From assembly GCF_009002475.1 (NCBI RefSeq), contig NZ_AP019860.1:4921001-4985000 (forward strand): DNA of 64,000 bases. Reading direction: 5' to 3'. The stretch's first letter is position 1. Each line of letters opens with the position of its first letter. Origin of the DNA: Candidatus Uabimicrobium amorphum. Lineage in GTDB: Bacteria; Planctomycetota; Uabimicrobiia; Uabimicrobiales; Uabimicrobiaceae. The notes beneath the pieces are model-generated. The model saw only the letters and a list, made by a program, of their open reading frames with translations. It was not told the origin of the DNA and made no database searches. A program made the translations under genes and the position numbers. Positions 43,413 to 52,580 of the stretch are shown here, piece by piece.

Positions 43413-45095
43413 ATGAAACTGTATAGTGTATTGTTGTGTGTTGCTATGTTGGCATTATGCTCTTGTAATTCCGAAGGCCGCAAAGGAGAGCTGACCGAAT
43501 TGGAAAAACAAGGCAAAACAGTATTTCGTTTTAGCAATGCCCAAGAACCTGCAACTTTAGATTTATCTAAAGCGACAGGAGTATATGAAAATCGTATCAT
43601 TAATTTGATGTTTGAAGGACTTATTCGTTATGGAGACAAAGGCGAATATTCCGAGTTAGGTGTTGCGGAAAAGTATGAAACCAAAGATGAGCAAAAAACC
43701 TACGTTTTTACCTTGAGAAAGAATATTAAATGGTCAGATGGCACATCTGTAACAGCACATGATTTTGTCGCGGCATACCAACGCATTTTAAATCCAAATA
43801 CCGGAGCCGAATATGCTTACATGTTGTATGACATTATCAATGCCCAAGAAATCAACGAAGGTAAGGAAAAAGATCTAAGTGCTTTGGCGGCAAAAGCAAT
43901 TGATGATCATACTTTAGAGTTGCGCTTAAAGCAACCTGTACCATATTTTATTGACCTCCTAACACACTATACTTTTTATCCCGTTCCTAAGCACGTAGTT
44001 GAAAAATATGGCAGTAAATGGACTGAAGTAGAAAATATTGTAGGCAATGGTGCCTTTGTCTTGAAAAAAAGGGTCATGGGTAGCCAGATGATTTTTGAGA
44101 AAAATGAGCATTATTGGGAAAAGGACCGTGTGAAGCTTGATCGCATTGTGGCATTTACCACAGAAAATCAAGAGACACAACTACGGATGTTTCGCAGTGG
44201 TATGACGGATTGGTTGAGTAGCCCCGTGCCGAAAAGTGCTTACCCCACGATAAAACAAGAGTCTGAATGGATGGCTCCTCCATACTTGGGGACATATTTT
44301 TTCTGCTTCAACACCTCAAAAAAACCGTTTGATGATGTACGTGTACGCAAAGCATTGAGTATTGCCATTGATCGAAAAATTATTGCCGAAAATGTTGCTA
44401 TGGGAGGACAATTACCGGCTTTTAACTATGTACCGAAAGGAACGTTTAATTATGAGTCTCCTCATAAATTAGACGAAAGCATAGAGGAAGCCAAGAAATT
44501 ACTTGCTGAAGCTGGATATCCAGATGGCAAAGGTTTTCCAGAGTTCACTATTCTATACAACACCAGCGAAGACCATCAAAAAATATGTATTATCATTCAA
44601 AATATGTGGCAGACACGTTTGGGAATCCCTGTTAAGATTGAGAACAACGAGTGGAAAACCTACATTGACAGGATGCATTCAATGAACTATGATGTAATTC
44701 GCCGCGGTTGGATTGCCGACTACAATGATGCATATAATTTTATGGAACTCTTCATGAAAGACGGTGGAAATAACAATACCGGTTGGTGGAATGCGGAGCA
44801 TGATAATCTGGTACTGGCGACAAAACAAGAAACAGATGTAAAGAAGCGCGAAGTTCTGTTTCAAAAAGCCGAAAAGATATTGCTAGATAATATGCCGCTT
44901 ATACCGATTTATTTTTATGTTGCTGACCAAATGATTAAACCATATGTTCGAGGTTTTTATCCAAGAAATACCGGGAATCACGGACAAGAAGACATCAAGG
45001 CGGGTCGCTATAACATTGCCGATAATCACCCTATTACACGTGTATGGATTGATATGGAGGCAAAGAAAAAGTACTTAGGTATAGGAGAAAAATAA
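43413..45095 (+). CDS. oppA: Oligopeptide ABC transporter substrate-binding lipoprotein (OppA), copy 1
   Basis: A 560-residue family-5 solute-binding protein. The signal peptide ends LCSC (Cys18). Family signatures include EPATLDLSKATGVYENRIINL, NIKWSDGTSVTAHDFV, VRKALSIAIDR and the C-terminal LIPIYFYVADQMIKPYV. It binds oligopeptides for delivery to OppB/OppC. It lies 15 bases after kdsD and 4 bases before a second oppA. It is about as similar to copy 2 as expected for an old duplication. Confidence 0.95.
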   Translation: MKLYSVLLCVAMLALCSCNSEGRKGELTELEKQGKTVFRFSNAQEPATLDLSKATGVYENRIINLMFEGLIRYGDKGEYSELGVAEKYETKDEQKTYVFTLRKNIKWSDGTSVTAHDFVAAYQRILNPNTGAEYAYMLYDIINAQEINEGKEKDLSALAAKAIDDHTLELRLKQPVPYFIDLLTHYTFYPVPKHVVEKYGSKWTEVENIVGNGAFVLKKRVMGSQMIFEKNEHYWEKDRVKLDRIVAFTTENQETQLRMFRSGMTDWLSSPVPKSAYPTIKQESEWMAPPYLGTYFFCFNTSKKPFDDVRVRKALSIAIDRKIIAENVAMGGQLPAFNYVPKGTFNYESPHKLDESIEEAKKLLAEAGYPDGKGFPEFTILYNTSEDHQKICIIIQNMWQTRLGIPVKIENNEWKTYIDRMHSMNYDVIRRGWIADYNDAYNFMELFMKDGGNNNTGWWNAEHDNLVLATKQETDVKKREVLFQKAEKILLDNMPLIPIYFYVADQMIKPYVRGFYPRNTGNHGQEDIKAGRYNIADNHPITRVWIDMEAKKKYLGIGEK

Positions 45096-45099
45096 AACG

Positions 45100-46752
45100 A
45101 TGAAAAGTATAGTTATTTTATGTTTGGGCTTGTGTTTGCTGTTGACGGGATGCCCTAGCGGAGAGACAAAGTATCCTATGCCTGATGACAAAGGAAAAAT
45201 GGTTTTACGCGTTCTAAACGGTGCCGAAGCAGCGACTTTAGACCCTATCAAACGTGAAGGAACGCCTGGGACAAGTATGTTGTCCAATATTTTTGAAGGT
45301 TTAGTACGTGTAAACAATAAAACTGGAGGATATCTTCCTGGAGTTGCGGAGAGGTGGGAGATATCTGAAGATGGTACAACATATACTTTTTTCTTACGTA
45401 AAGATGCAAAATGGTCTGATGGAAAACCTGTAACTGCAAATGACTTTTTGTCTACATATCGCCGTGCGGTAGATCCTATTACTCAGTCGCGCAATGCTAG
45501 TTTGTATTTTGTGATTAAAAATGCACGAGCTGTTTTAAAGAACGAAAAAAAGACGGAAGAACTCGGGGTTTTTGTTGTGGACGACTACACTCTCAAAATA
45601 GAGTTGGAAAGCCCCACTGGTTACTTTATGAGCCTGCTATCTTTAGTCCCGTTTTATGCGACACCAAAACATGTTATTGATAAACATGGCAATGCATGGA
45701 CAGAGCTAGAAAACATTGTTTCCAATGGACCGTTTAAAGTAGTACTGCGTCGTCGCAATGATCGTACGGAAGTTGTGAAAAATGAAAACTATTGGGGCAA
45801 AGATGAGGTTAAATTAGACAAAATTATTTTCTTTACCACGGATAATGGCGAAACTAGATTGCGAATGTTTCGTGCAAATGCTGCCGATTATCACGTAACA
45901 GGATTGGCTTCTTCTGCATATCCCGGTATTAAAAATAATCCAGAATGGGTTATGGCACCATACCTTGGTATTTATTATTACATCTTCAACACAAAAGAAG
46001 CTCCTTTCGATAATGCTAAAGTACGCAAGGCTATTTCTATGGCGATTGATCGCGAAATTTTGGCGGAAGTTTTAAGCATCGGATATATCCCTGCAAAATT
46101 CATTGTTCCACCACGTACAGCTGGTTATAAAACCGCAGCATCTTTAGAAGAGAATGTCGAAAAAGCGAAACAACTTTTGAAAGAAGCTGGTTATGGGGAA
46201 GGTGGAAAGAAATTTCCAACAATGACTATTTTGTACAATACAAATGAAAACCATCAAAAAGTTGCGATTGTTGTAAGTGATATGCTAAAGAGAAACTTGG
46301 GCATAGATGTTAAAATTGAAAACGCAGAATGGAAAACATATTTAGATAGACGTAGACATGGTGACTACCAAGTTGCACGTGCTGGTTGGATTGGTGATTA
46401 CAATGACGCAGACAGTTTTTTAGAACTTATGTATAGTGAAAGCGAAAACAACGATACTTTTTGGAAACACAAAAAATATGATGAATTGTTTTTAAAGTCG
46501 CGAAAAATAAGTACCCCTGAAAAACGATTAGCCGTAATGCAGGAAGCAGAGAAAATAGCTTTAGACGAAATGCCTATTATGCCTATCTACTTTTATGTTG
46601 CGGATACATTGGTAAAGCCATATGTGAAGAATTTTTATCCAAGTAACAAAAAAGATGTAGAGCAAGGTTTTTATGATCTTCAAGCGCGTGCCGTCTTCCG
46701 CGATGCGTATATTGATATGGAAGAGAAGAAAAAATATTTTGGAGTTAAGTAA
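45100..46752 (+). CDS. oppA: Oligopeptide ABC transporter substrate-binding lipoprotein (OppA), copy 2
   Basis: A 550-residue family-5 binding protein with lipobox LTGC (Cys18). Signatures such as EAATLDPIKREG, DAKWSDGKPVTANDF, VRKAISMAIDREIL and MPIMPIYFYVADTLVKPYV parallel copy 1 over the full length. The tandem pair feeding one permease suggests broader peptide specificity. A hairpin follows before oppB. Confidence 0.95.
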   Translation: MKSIVILCLGLCLLLTGCPSGETKYPMPDDKGKMVLRVLNGAEAATLDPIKREGTPGTSMLSNIFEGLVRVNNKTGGYLPGVAERWEISEDGTTYTFFLRKDAKWSDGKPVTANDFLSTYRRAVDPITQSRNASLYFVIKNARAVLKNEKKTEELGVFVVDDYTLKIELESPTGYFMSLLSLVPFYATPKHVIDKHGNAWTELENIVSNGPFKVVLRRRNDRTEVVKNENYWGKDEVKLDKIIFFTTDNGETRLRMFRANAADYHVTGLASSAYPGIKNNPEWVMAPYLGIYYYIFNTKEAPFDNAKVRKAISMAIDREILAEVLSIGYIPAKFIVPPRTAGYKTAASLEENVEKAKQLLKEAGYGEGGKKFPTMTILYNTNENHQKVAIVVSDMLKRNLGIDVKIENAEWKTYLDRRRHGDYQVARAGWIGDYNDADSFLELMYSESENNDTFWKHKKYDELFLKSRKISTPEKRLAVMQEAEKIALDEMPIMPIYFYVADTLVKPYVKNFYPSNKKDVEQGFYDLQARAVFRDAYIDMEEKKKYFGVK

Positions 46753-46814
46753 TCATTTGCTCAATGAATAACTAGGTATGTACACTATTTTAGTATAAAT
46801 ATGCTGGCATTTGG

Positions 46815-46855
46815 TGCCCCCCCACAATCGGCTAACCGCCGGCGAGAGGGCATCA
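46815..46855 (+). terminator. Intra-operon hairpin between oppA and oppB
   Basis: GGTGCCC pairs imperfectly with GGGCATC, and CGGC with GCCG inside it. There is no T-run. Such stem-loops after binding-protein genes usually protect or attenuate the transcript, so binding protein exceeds permease (known for other ABC operons; inferred here). Its CCCACAATCGGC core is shared with the terminator at 5,470. Confidence 0.55.
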
Positions 46856-46909
46856 CATACTGGCAAACACCTAGCAATTCAAAGGGGAGATAGATAAACG
46901 GAGAATTAT

Positions 46910-47836
46910 ATGTTTGTATATTTTTGTAAACGCATTTTGGGAATGATACCGGTTTTGCTTGTTATCATTACAGTTACTTTTTTTCTCATGCGTTTTGCTC
47001 CAGGCGGTCCTTTTTCGTCGGAGAAAAAGTTGTCTGCAGAAATTAAAAAGAATCTCGAAAAAAAATATCATATGGATAAGCCCTTAGTTGTACAATATTT
47101 TTACTACTTGGGGATGATTCTACAAGGGGACTTAGGCCCCTCTATGAAATATGAAAACAAAACAGTGGTCGGCATTATAAAAGAGAAGTTTGCTGTTTCA
47201 TTACGCATCGGTTTTATGGCAATGTTTATCGCTTTGCTTTTAGGAACTACAATTGGATTCTTCGCTGCGCTGAATCAAAATAGTTTTATTGACTACACAT
47301 GTATGAGTTTTGCAATTTTAGGTATTTCTGTACCGAATCTGGTACTAGGACCAATATTAGCGGTAACTTTTGGTTTATGGTTGGGGTGGCTTCCTGTTGC
47401 TGGTTGGGGAGAATTAAAACATTATATATTACCGGTCATCACTCTATCTTGTTACTACATTGCTATCATCGCACGTATTGCGCGAGGTAGTATGCTAGAA
47501 GTTATTCGTCAGGACTATATTAAAACGGCAAGAAGCAAGGGGCTAAGTGATTGGACTATCATTACACGTCATGCAATGAAAGGGGCCTTGTTACCTATCG
47601 TTTCTTATGTAGGTCCTGCATCAGCTTTCATTATCACAGGTTCTATCGTTGTTGAACAGATATTTGGCATTCCTGGAGTTGGTCGTGAATTCGTTATGGG
47701 AGCAATTGATCGCGACTACACTATGGTCATGGGGACTGTAATATTGGTAAGTATATTAGTGATGACTTTTAACTTATTTGTAGATATTGCATACGGTTTT
47801 ATAGATCCACGAATCAAATTGCATGAAGAGAAATAA
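46910..47836 (+). CDS. oppB: Oligopeptide ABC transporter permease OppB
   Basis: A 308-residue inner-membrane permease with about six membrane helices. The N-terminal FRILGMIPVLLVI-like first helix and the LMRFAPGGPF segment are typical of OppB/DppB, and the EAA loop reads YIKTARSKGLSDWTII. It pairs with OppC to form the channel. A GGAG site lies about seven bases before the ATG. Confidence 0.95.
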   Translation: MFVYFCKRILGMIPVLLVIITVTFFLMRFAPGGPFSSEKKLSAEIKKNLEKKYHMDKPLVVQYFYYLGMILQGDLGPSMKYENKTVVGIIKEKFAVSLRIGFMAMFIALLLGTTIGFFAALNQNSFIDYTCMSFAILGISVPNLVLGPILAVTFGLWLGWLPVAGWGELKHYILPVITLSCYYIAIIARIARGSMLEVIRQDYIKTARSKGLSDWTIITRHAMKGALLPIVSYVGPASAFIITGSIVVEQIFGIPGVGREFVMGAIDRDYTMVMGTVILVSILVMTFNLFVDIAYGFIDPRIKLHEEK

Positions 47837-47837
47837 T

Positions 47838-48719
47838 ATGGATAAAAATACAAAATTACAAAAGGCCGCCGACGAGCATGGACTTAGCTTGTGGAAAGAT
47901 GCCTGGAAACGTTTATTAAAAAACAAAATGGCGGTATTTTCATTGGTAGTTCTAGGACTTATGATTCTAGCGTGCTTTGGAGCACCATTTATTTCAAGCT
48001 ATGACTACTCTCAAATTGATTATAAAGCTTTTAAGCAAGCACCAAGTAGTGAGCATATTTTTGGTACTGATCCCACAGGTCGCGATACTTTTACGCGTGT
48101 TTTATACGGTGGGCAAGTTTCAATTAAAATTGCGATTTTATGTACGCTAATTAGTTTATCTATTGGTATTACTTACGGGGCAACCGCTGCGTATGCGGGA
48201 GGAAGAATTGACAATTTGATGATGCGTTTTGTCGATGTAATGTATAGTTTACCATATATGTTTTTGGTGATCATACTCATGGTGGTCTTCGGTAAAAACG
48301 AATATATTCTTTTTATGGCAATTGGAGCTGTAAGTTGGCTCACGATGGCACGTATTGTTCGTGGACAAATATTGTCACTAAAAGCAAAAGAATTTATTGA
48401 GGCTGCACGCTCATATGGGGCGTCTCACGCAACTATTATTTTTAAACACTTAGTTCCCAATGCACTAGGAACGGTAATCGTGTATACGACAATCACGATT
48501 CCTCGGGTAATTCTTGTTGAATCATTTCTCAGTTTTTTGGGGTTGGGAATTCAAGAACCTAATCCTAGCTGGGGAAAATTATGCGTTGATGGTGCAAGTG
48601 TTATGGAAACAGCGCCATGGCTTATTATTTTTCCAGGGTTAGCTTTATCCATAACGTTGTTTTGCATGAACTTTTTAGGTGATGGTCTACGTGATGCACT
48701 AGATCCAAAAATGAAATAG
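47838..48719 (+). CDS. oppC: Oligopeptide ABC transporter permease OppC
   Basis: A 293-residue permease with an N-terminal OppC cytoplasmic segment and the DPTGRDTFTRVLYGGQ motif characteristic of OppC/DppC. The EAA loop reads FIEAARSYGASHATII. The start at 47,838 is chosen over the ATG at 47,823, which lies inside oppB, because GAAGAG stands seven bases before it. It forms a heterodimeric channel with OppB. Confidence 0.94.
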   Translation: MDKNTKLQKAADEHGLSLWKDAWKRLLKNKMAVFSLVVLGLMILACFGAPFISSYDYSQIDYKAFKQAPSSEHIFGTDPTGRDTFTRVLYGGQVSIKIAILCTLISLSIGITYGATAAYAGGRIDNLMMRFVDVMYSLPYMFLVIILMVVFGKNEYILFMAIGAVSWLTMARIVRGQILSLKAKEFIEAARSYGASHATIIFKHLVPNALGTVIVYTTITIPRVILVESFLSFLGLGIQEPNPSWGKLCVDGASVMETAPWLIIFPGLALSITLFCMNFLGDGLRDALDPKMK

Positions 48720-48729
48720 GGTATGTCAT

Positions 48730-49728
48730 ATGAGCGAAGATAGCAAAATAGTACTTGAAGTAAAAAATTTGCAGACTACCTTTAAAACAGACGAAGGTAC
48801 TGTGCATGCCAACAATGGAATTTCTTATACGATTCGCGAAGGGGAAATTGTTGGTATGGTAGGGGAAAGTGGTAGCGGAAAGAGTGTCTCATGTCTTTCT
48901 ATTATGGGACTCATACCAATACCCCCAGGACGCGTAGTGGCTGATAAACTTGAGTTTTGTGGAGAGAGCCTCCTGAATAAGAATGGCGAGTTAGATCAAG
49001 GAAAACTGAACAAGTTACGTGGTCACGACATTACCATGATTTTTCAAGACCCCATGACTTCATTGAACCCGTTTTTGACAATCAAAACACAAATGATCGA
49101 AGCGGTGATGTTGCATAAGGGATTGTCGAAAAAAGACGCTGTGAATCTAGCTATTGAAAAGCTAGATTTGGTAGGAATCGCCGATGCAAAAAATCGTTTA
49201 AATAGTTATCCCCACGAATTTTCCGGTGGTATGCGCCAACGGGTAATGATTGCAATGGCACTCATGTGTGATCCGAAACTACTTGTTGCTGACGAGCCGA
49301 CAACAGCTCTTGATGTTACCATTCAGGCGCAAATTTTAGAGCTCCTGAAAGAGTTGAATGAAAAACTCAAGATGTCTATTATTTTTATTACGCACGATTT
49401 GGGAGTTATTGCGGGAGTTAGTCATAAAGTATTTGTGATGTACGGCGGAACAATTGTTGAGAGTGGACCAACAGATTTGCTTTTTGCAAAAACGGGACAT
49501 CCTTACACTCAAGGGTTATTGAGTTCTATCCCTAAATTACACGAGAAACAAGAAAGACTGACAACGATAAAGGGATCTCCTCCATATTTATTACAAAAAC
49601 CCGATTTTTGTCCTTTCCACACACGTTGTCCGAAGAAGAAAGACGAGTGTCTACAAGGGCTTCCAGAATATGTGGTTCTGGATGAAGAACGGCAGCACAA
49701 AGCCGCGTGTATTTTATATAAATCTTGA
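48730..49728 (+). CDS. oppD: Oligopeptide ABC transporter ATPase OppD
   Basis: A 332-residue ABC ATPase with Walker A GESGSGKS, signature FSGGMRQRVMIA, Walker B LLVADEPTTALDVT and the switch His in FITHDLGV. The C-terminal oligopeptide-transporter extension has a cysteine cluster (CPFHTRCPKKKDEC). AGGGT precedes the ATG by seven bases. It energises OppBC with OppF. Confidence 0.95.
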   Translation: MSEDSKIVLEVKNLQTTFKTDEGTVHANNGISYTIREGEIVGMVGESGSGKSVSCLSIMGLIPIPPGRVVADKLEFCGESLLNKNGELDQGKLNKLRGHDITMIFQDPMTSLNPFLTIKTQMIEAVMLHKGLSKKDAVNLAIEKLDLVGIADAKNRLNSYPHEFSGGMRQRVMIAMALMCDPKLLVADEPTTALDVTIQAQILELLKELNEKLKMSIIFITHDLGVIAGVSHKVFVMYGGTIVESGPTDLLFAKTGHPYTQGLLSSIPKLHEKQERLTTIKGSPPYLLQKPDFCPFHTRCPKKKDECLQGLPEYVVLDEERQHKAACILYKS

Positions 49729-49746
49729 GGTGTAGAGGTTTGAGAT

Positions 49747-50745
49747 ATGACACAAAATAAAGAGGTAATACTACAAGTAAAAGACTTACATGTGGAGTTT
49801 GACGTTGGCAGAAGTGGTGGTTTGTTTTCCAAAGAGCGCAAGATACTACGTGCGGTAAACGGTGTGAGTTTTGATCTGTATAAAGGTGAAACCTTAGGAC
49901 TTGTAGGTGAAAGTGGTTGTGGGAAGTCGACGACAGCACGTAACATCATCCAACTGCATCGTCCTAAGTCTGGACAAGTGATTTTTCATGGAGAAGATCT
50001 TACACAGCTGACGCAAGAGCAGATGAAGAAGCATCGTAGTGAAATACAAATGGTATTTCAAGATCCTTATGCTTCTCTAGATCCGCGTATGACCGTGGGA
50101 GAGATTATCGGTGAACCGGCAAAGATTTTAGGTATATACAAAAGTAAAGAAGAGCTCAACTCTGCTGTAGTAAGCATGATGGAAAAAGTAGGATTAGAGC
50201 CACGGTTTCGCAACCGCTACCCACATGCTTTTTCCGGAGGACAGCGTCAAAGAATTGGAATTGCACGAGCTTTAATTTCTTCTCCTAAAATTATTTTGGC
50301 CGACGAACCTGTTTCGGCACTGGATGTATCTATCCAGGCACAGGTCTTGAACTTATTTGTGGATTTACAAAAAGAATACGATCTTACATACGTATTTATC
50401 GCTCACGATTTAAGTGTTGTCAAGCACATGTGTACACGAATAGCTGTTATGTACCTTGGAAACATTGTGGAGTTAGCACCTACTGATGAACTATTTAAGC
50501 AAAAACCACGTCATCCGTACACTGAAGCTCTCATCTCTGCGGTGAATGTTCCCGACCCCGAAGTGGAAAGAACTCGTGAACGAATTGTGTTACAAGGTGA
50601 CGTACCTAGTCCGTTAAATCCACCGTCGGGATGTCCTTTCCGTACGCGTTGTGCGAAAGCACAAGATAAATGTAGTGCGGAAAAACCAGCTTTGCAAGAA
50701 TTCAGTCCCGGTCACTATGCCGCGTGTTTTTTCCCGAATGAGTAA
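49747..50745 (+). CDS. oppF: Oligopeptide ABC transporter ATPase OppF
   Basis: A 332-residue ABC ATPase with Walker A GESGCGKST, the Q-loop QMVFQDPYASLDPRMTV typical of OppF/DppF, signature FSGGQRQRIGIARAL, Walker B ILADEPVSALDVS, and a C-terminal cysteine-containing extension (CPFRTRCAKAQDKC). It completes the five-component Opp system with two binding proteins. Confidence 0.95.
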   Translation: MTQNKEVILQVKDLHVEFDVGRSGGLFSKERKILRAVNGVSFDLYKGETLGLVGESGCGKSTTARNIIQLHRPKSGQVIFHGEDLTQLTQEQMKKHRSEIQMVFQDPYASLDPRMTVGEIIGEPAKILGIYKSKEELNSAVVSMMEKVGLEPRFRNRYPHAFSGGQRQRIGIARALISSPKIILADEPVSALDVSIQAQVLNLFVDLQKEYDLTYVFIAHDLSVVKHMCTRIAVMYLGNIVELAPTDELFKQKPRHPYTEALISAVNVPDPEVERTRERIVLQGDVPSPLNPPSGCPFRTRCAKAQDKCSAEKPALQEFSPGHYAACFFPNE

Positions 50746-50748
50746 AAA

Positions 50749-51939
50749 ATGAATATAAAAAACAAGAATATCGTTTTGGGAGTAACAGGGAGTATTGCGT
50801 GCTATAAGAGTGCCATGCTCGCCAGTTTACTCGTTCAAAAAGGTGCTAACGTTGACGTTATTATGACATCGGGAGCACAAAAGTTTATACACCCCTCCAC
50901 TTTTCGCGGAATAACAAGGGGAAATGTCGTTACCGATTGGTTTGATGGCAACTCGTCTTTGGGGGCTGATCATATTGCCTTGTCGCAAAAAGATGCTGTG
51001 GTGATTGCACCAGCAACCGCGAATACGATTGCAAAAATGGCACATGGTTTCAGTGATGATCCATTGACATGTACAGTGTTGGCAACAACAGGTCCCATTA
51101 TTGTCGCTCCAGCAATGGAAACACACATGTACCAAAATTTTATTGTACAGGAGAATATCCAAAAACTGAAAGAAAACGGGATGATTATTGTCGGACCGGA
51201 GAAGGGTTACCTGGCTTCGGGAGAGACAGGTGTGGGACGTATGACCGAACCACAAGATATACTTCATCATCTTAATGGTATTTTGGGAGAAAATGGTGAT
51301 TTATCGCGCTTACGTATTCTTGTTACCGCAGGGGGAACGCGGGAGAAAATAGATGCGGTACGCATATTGGCAAATCGCTCTTCTGGAAAAATGGGGCATG
51401 CCGTTGCCACGGCAGCGCGAGATCGCGGAGCTAAAGTTACGTTAATTACAGCAGCAAATCATTTAGAAGTACCCATGGGGGTAGAAGCGATTCACGTGGA
51501 GTCTGCGATGGAAATGTGTGAGAAGGTAAAAGAGCATGCGTCGCAAAATGATATTTTGGTAATGGCAGCTGCCGTCGCTGATTGGCGCGCACAGGACGTT
51601 CGCGACAACAAGATGAAAAAAGGGAAACAGCAAACATGGAACATTGAAATGATTCGCAATCCCGATATTCTGATGGAAATAGTAAACGAAGATATCTTTA
51701 AGGTAGGTTTTGCTGCTGAGACCGAGGACATCATCGAAAATGCTTTGCAAAAGCTGGTATCGAAAAAATTAAACTTAATTGTCGCAAATGATATTTCGGG
51801 AGAAAACCCAACATTTAACAGCGATGAGAACGAAGTTTATATTATAACGAGAGAAAAAGGTAAAAAATTACCTTTGATGTCGAAGTATGATGTAGCAAAT
51901 AAGATATTAGACAAGATAAAACAAATGTTCAAAAAATAG
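50749..51939 (+). CDS. coaBC: Bifunctional phosphopantothenoylcysteine synthetase/decarboxylase CoaBC
   Basis: A 396-residue enzyme of coenzyme A synthesis. The N-terminal flavin-dependent decarboxylase (CoaC, about 1-185) has GVTGSIACYK, the His of GADHIALS, APATANTIAKMAHG and PAMETHM. The clamp loop reads YLASGETGVGRM, with Ser where E. coli has Cys; this variant occurs in other phyla. The C-terminal synthetase (CoaB, about 188-396) has VTAGGTREKIDAVRILANRSSGKMG, AAAVADW and an ANDI segment. It starts three bases after oppF and looks co-transcribed, without a clear functional link. Confidence 0.95.
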   Translation: MNIKNKNIVLGVTGSIACYKSAMLASLLVQKGANVDVIMTSGAQKFIHPSTFRGITRGNVVTDWFDGNSSLGADHIALSQKDAVVIAPATANTIAKMAHGFSDDPLTCTVLATTGPIIVAPAMETHMYQNFIVQENIQKLKENGMIIVGPEKGYLASGETGVGRMTEPQDILHHLNGILGENGDLSRLRILVTAGGTREKIDAVRILANRSSGKMGHAVATAARDRGAKVTLITAANHLEVPMGVEAIHVESAMEMCEKVKEHASQNDILVMAAAVADWRAQDVRDNKMKKGKQQTWNIEMIRNPDILMEIVNEDIFKVGFAAETEDIIENALQKLVSKKLNLIVANDISGENPTFNSDENEVYIITREKGKKLPLMSKYDVANKILDKIKQMFKK

Positions 51940-51950
51940 GAAGTGCTAAC

Positions 51951-52574
51951 ATGAAAAAGTATATAATTCTTTTTATCTTGGGATGTATGTTATTTGCTGA
52001 CGACAAAGATCCCTTTGAGTTCTCTGCCCCGAAAGATTGGCGACCAGAACGCATTGCTTTTCCTCTATCTTTTGCTCCCGAGATAAAATACGATGGTTTT
52101 GAAGAGCTGCGTTTTGCTCCTGGGATGTTTAGTCCAGAAAAAGACGACTATTTTTGCTACGTGTTTTTTCTATGGATAGAAGAGAAAGTTTCTCTTGATC
52201 AGAAAAAGATACATGAAATTCTTTTGGCGTACTATAAAGGTTTGTGTAAAGCCGTTGCTGAAAAGAGAAAGTTAGAGTTAAATTTAGACGATATAAAAGT
52301 TTCTGTGGAAAAAACCAAAGAAAAAGAGTCTAAAAAAGTCAAGTATTTAGCGGTAGTAGATTGGTATGATCCTTTTGTTACCGGTAAAAAATTATCTTTG
52401 CATATGGATATAGAGTTGTTTCATAGCGAAGACAATAGTAAATCCATTTTGTTTGCATGTGTTTCGCCTCACAAACCAACATCCGAAAATAAAACGTGGG
52501 CGACAATGTACAGCATTCGTAATTCTTTTAAGTTAAAATCCCCCAATAAAAAACAAAGCAAAGATAAGAATTAG
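51951..52574 (+). CDS. Small secreted protein of unknown function
   Basis: A 207-residue protein with a short signal peptide (1-16, ending LFA). The mature part, with an APKDWRPERIAFPLSFAPEI opening and a FAPGMFSP turn, matches no family I know. It sits between coaBC and the ligase-like membrane protein with gaps of only 6-12 bases, so it belongs to the same run and is probably periplasmic or secreted. Confidence 0.75.
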   Translation: MKKYIILFILGCMLFADDKDPFEFSAPKDWRPERIAFPLSFAPEIKYDGFEELRFAPGMFSPEKDDYFCYVFFLWIEEKVSLDQKKIHEILLAYYKGLCKAVAEKRKLELNLDDIKVSVEKTKEKESKKVKYLAVVDWYDPFVTGKKLSLHMDIELFHSEDNSKSILFACVSPHKPTSENKTWATMYSIRNSFKLKSPNKKQSKDKN

Positions 52575-52580
52575 GTCGGT

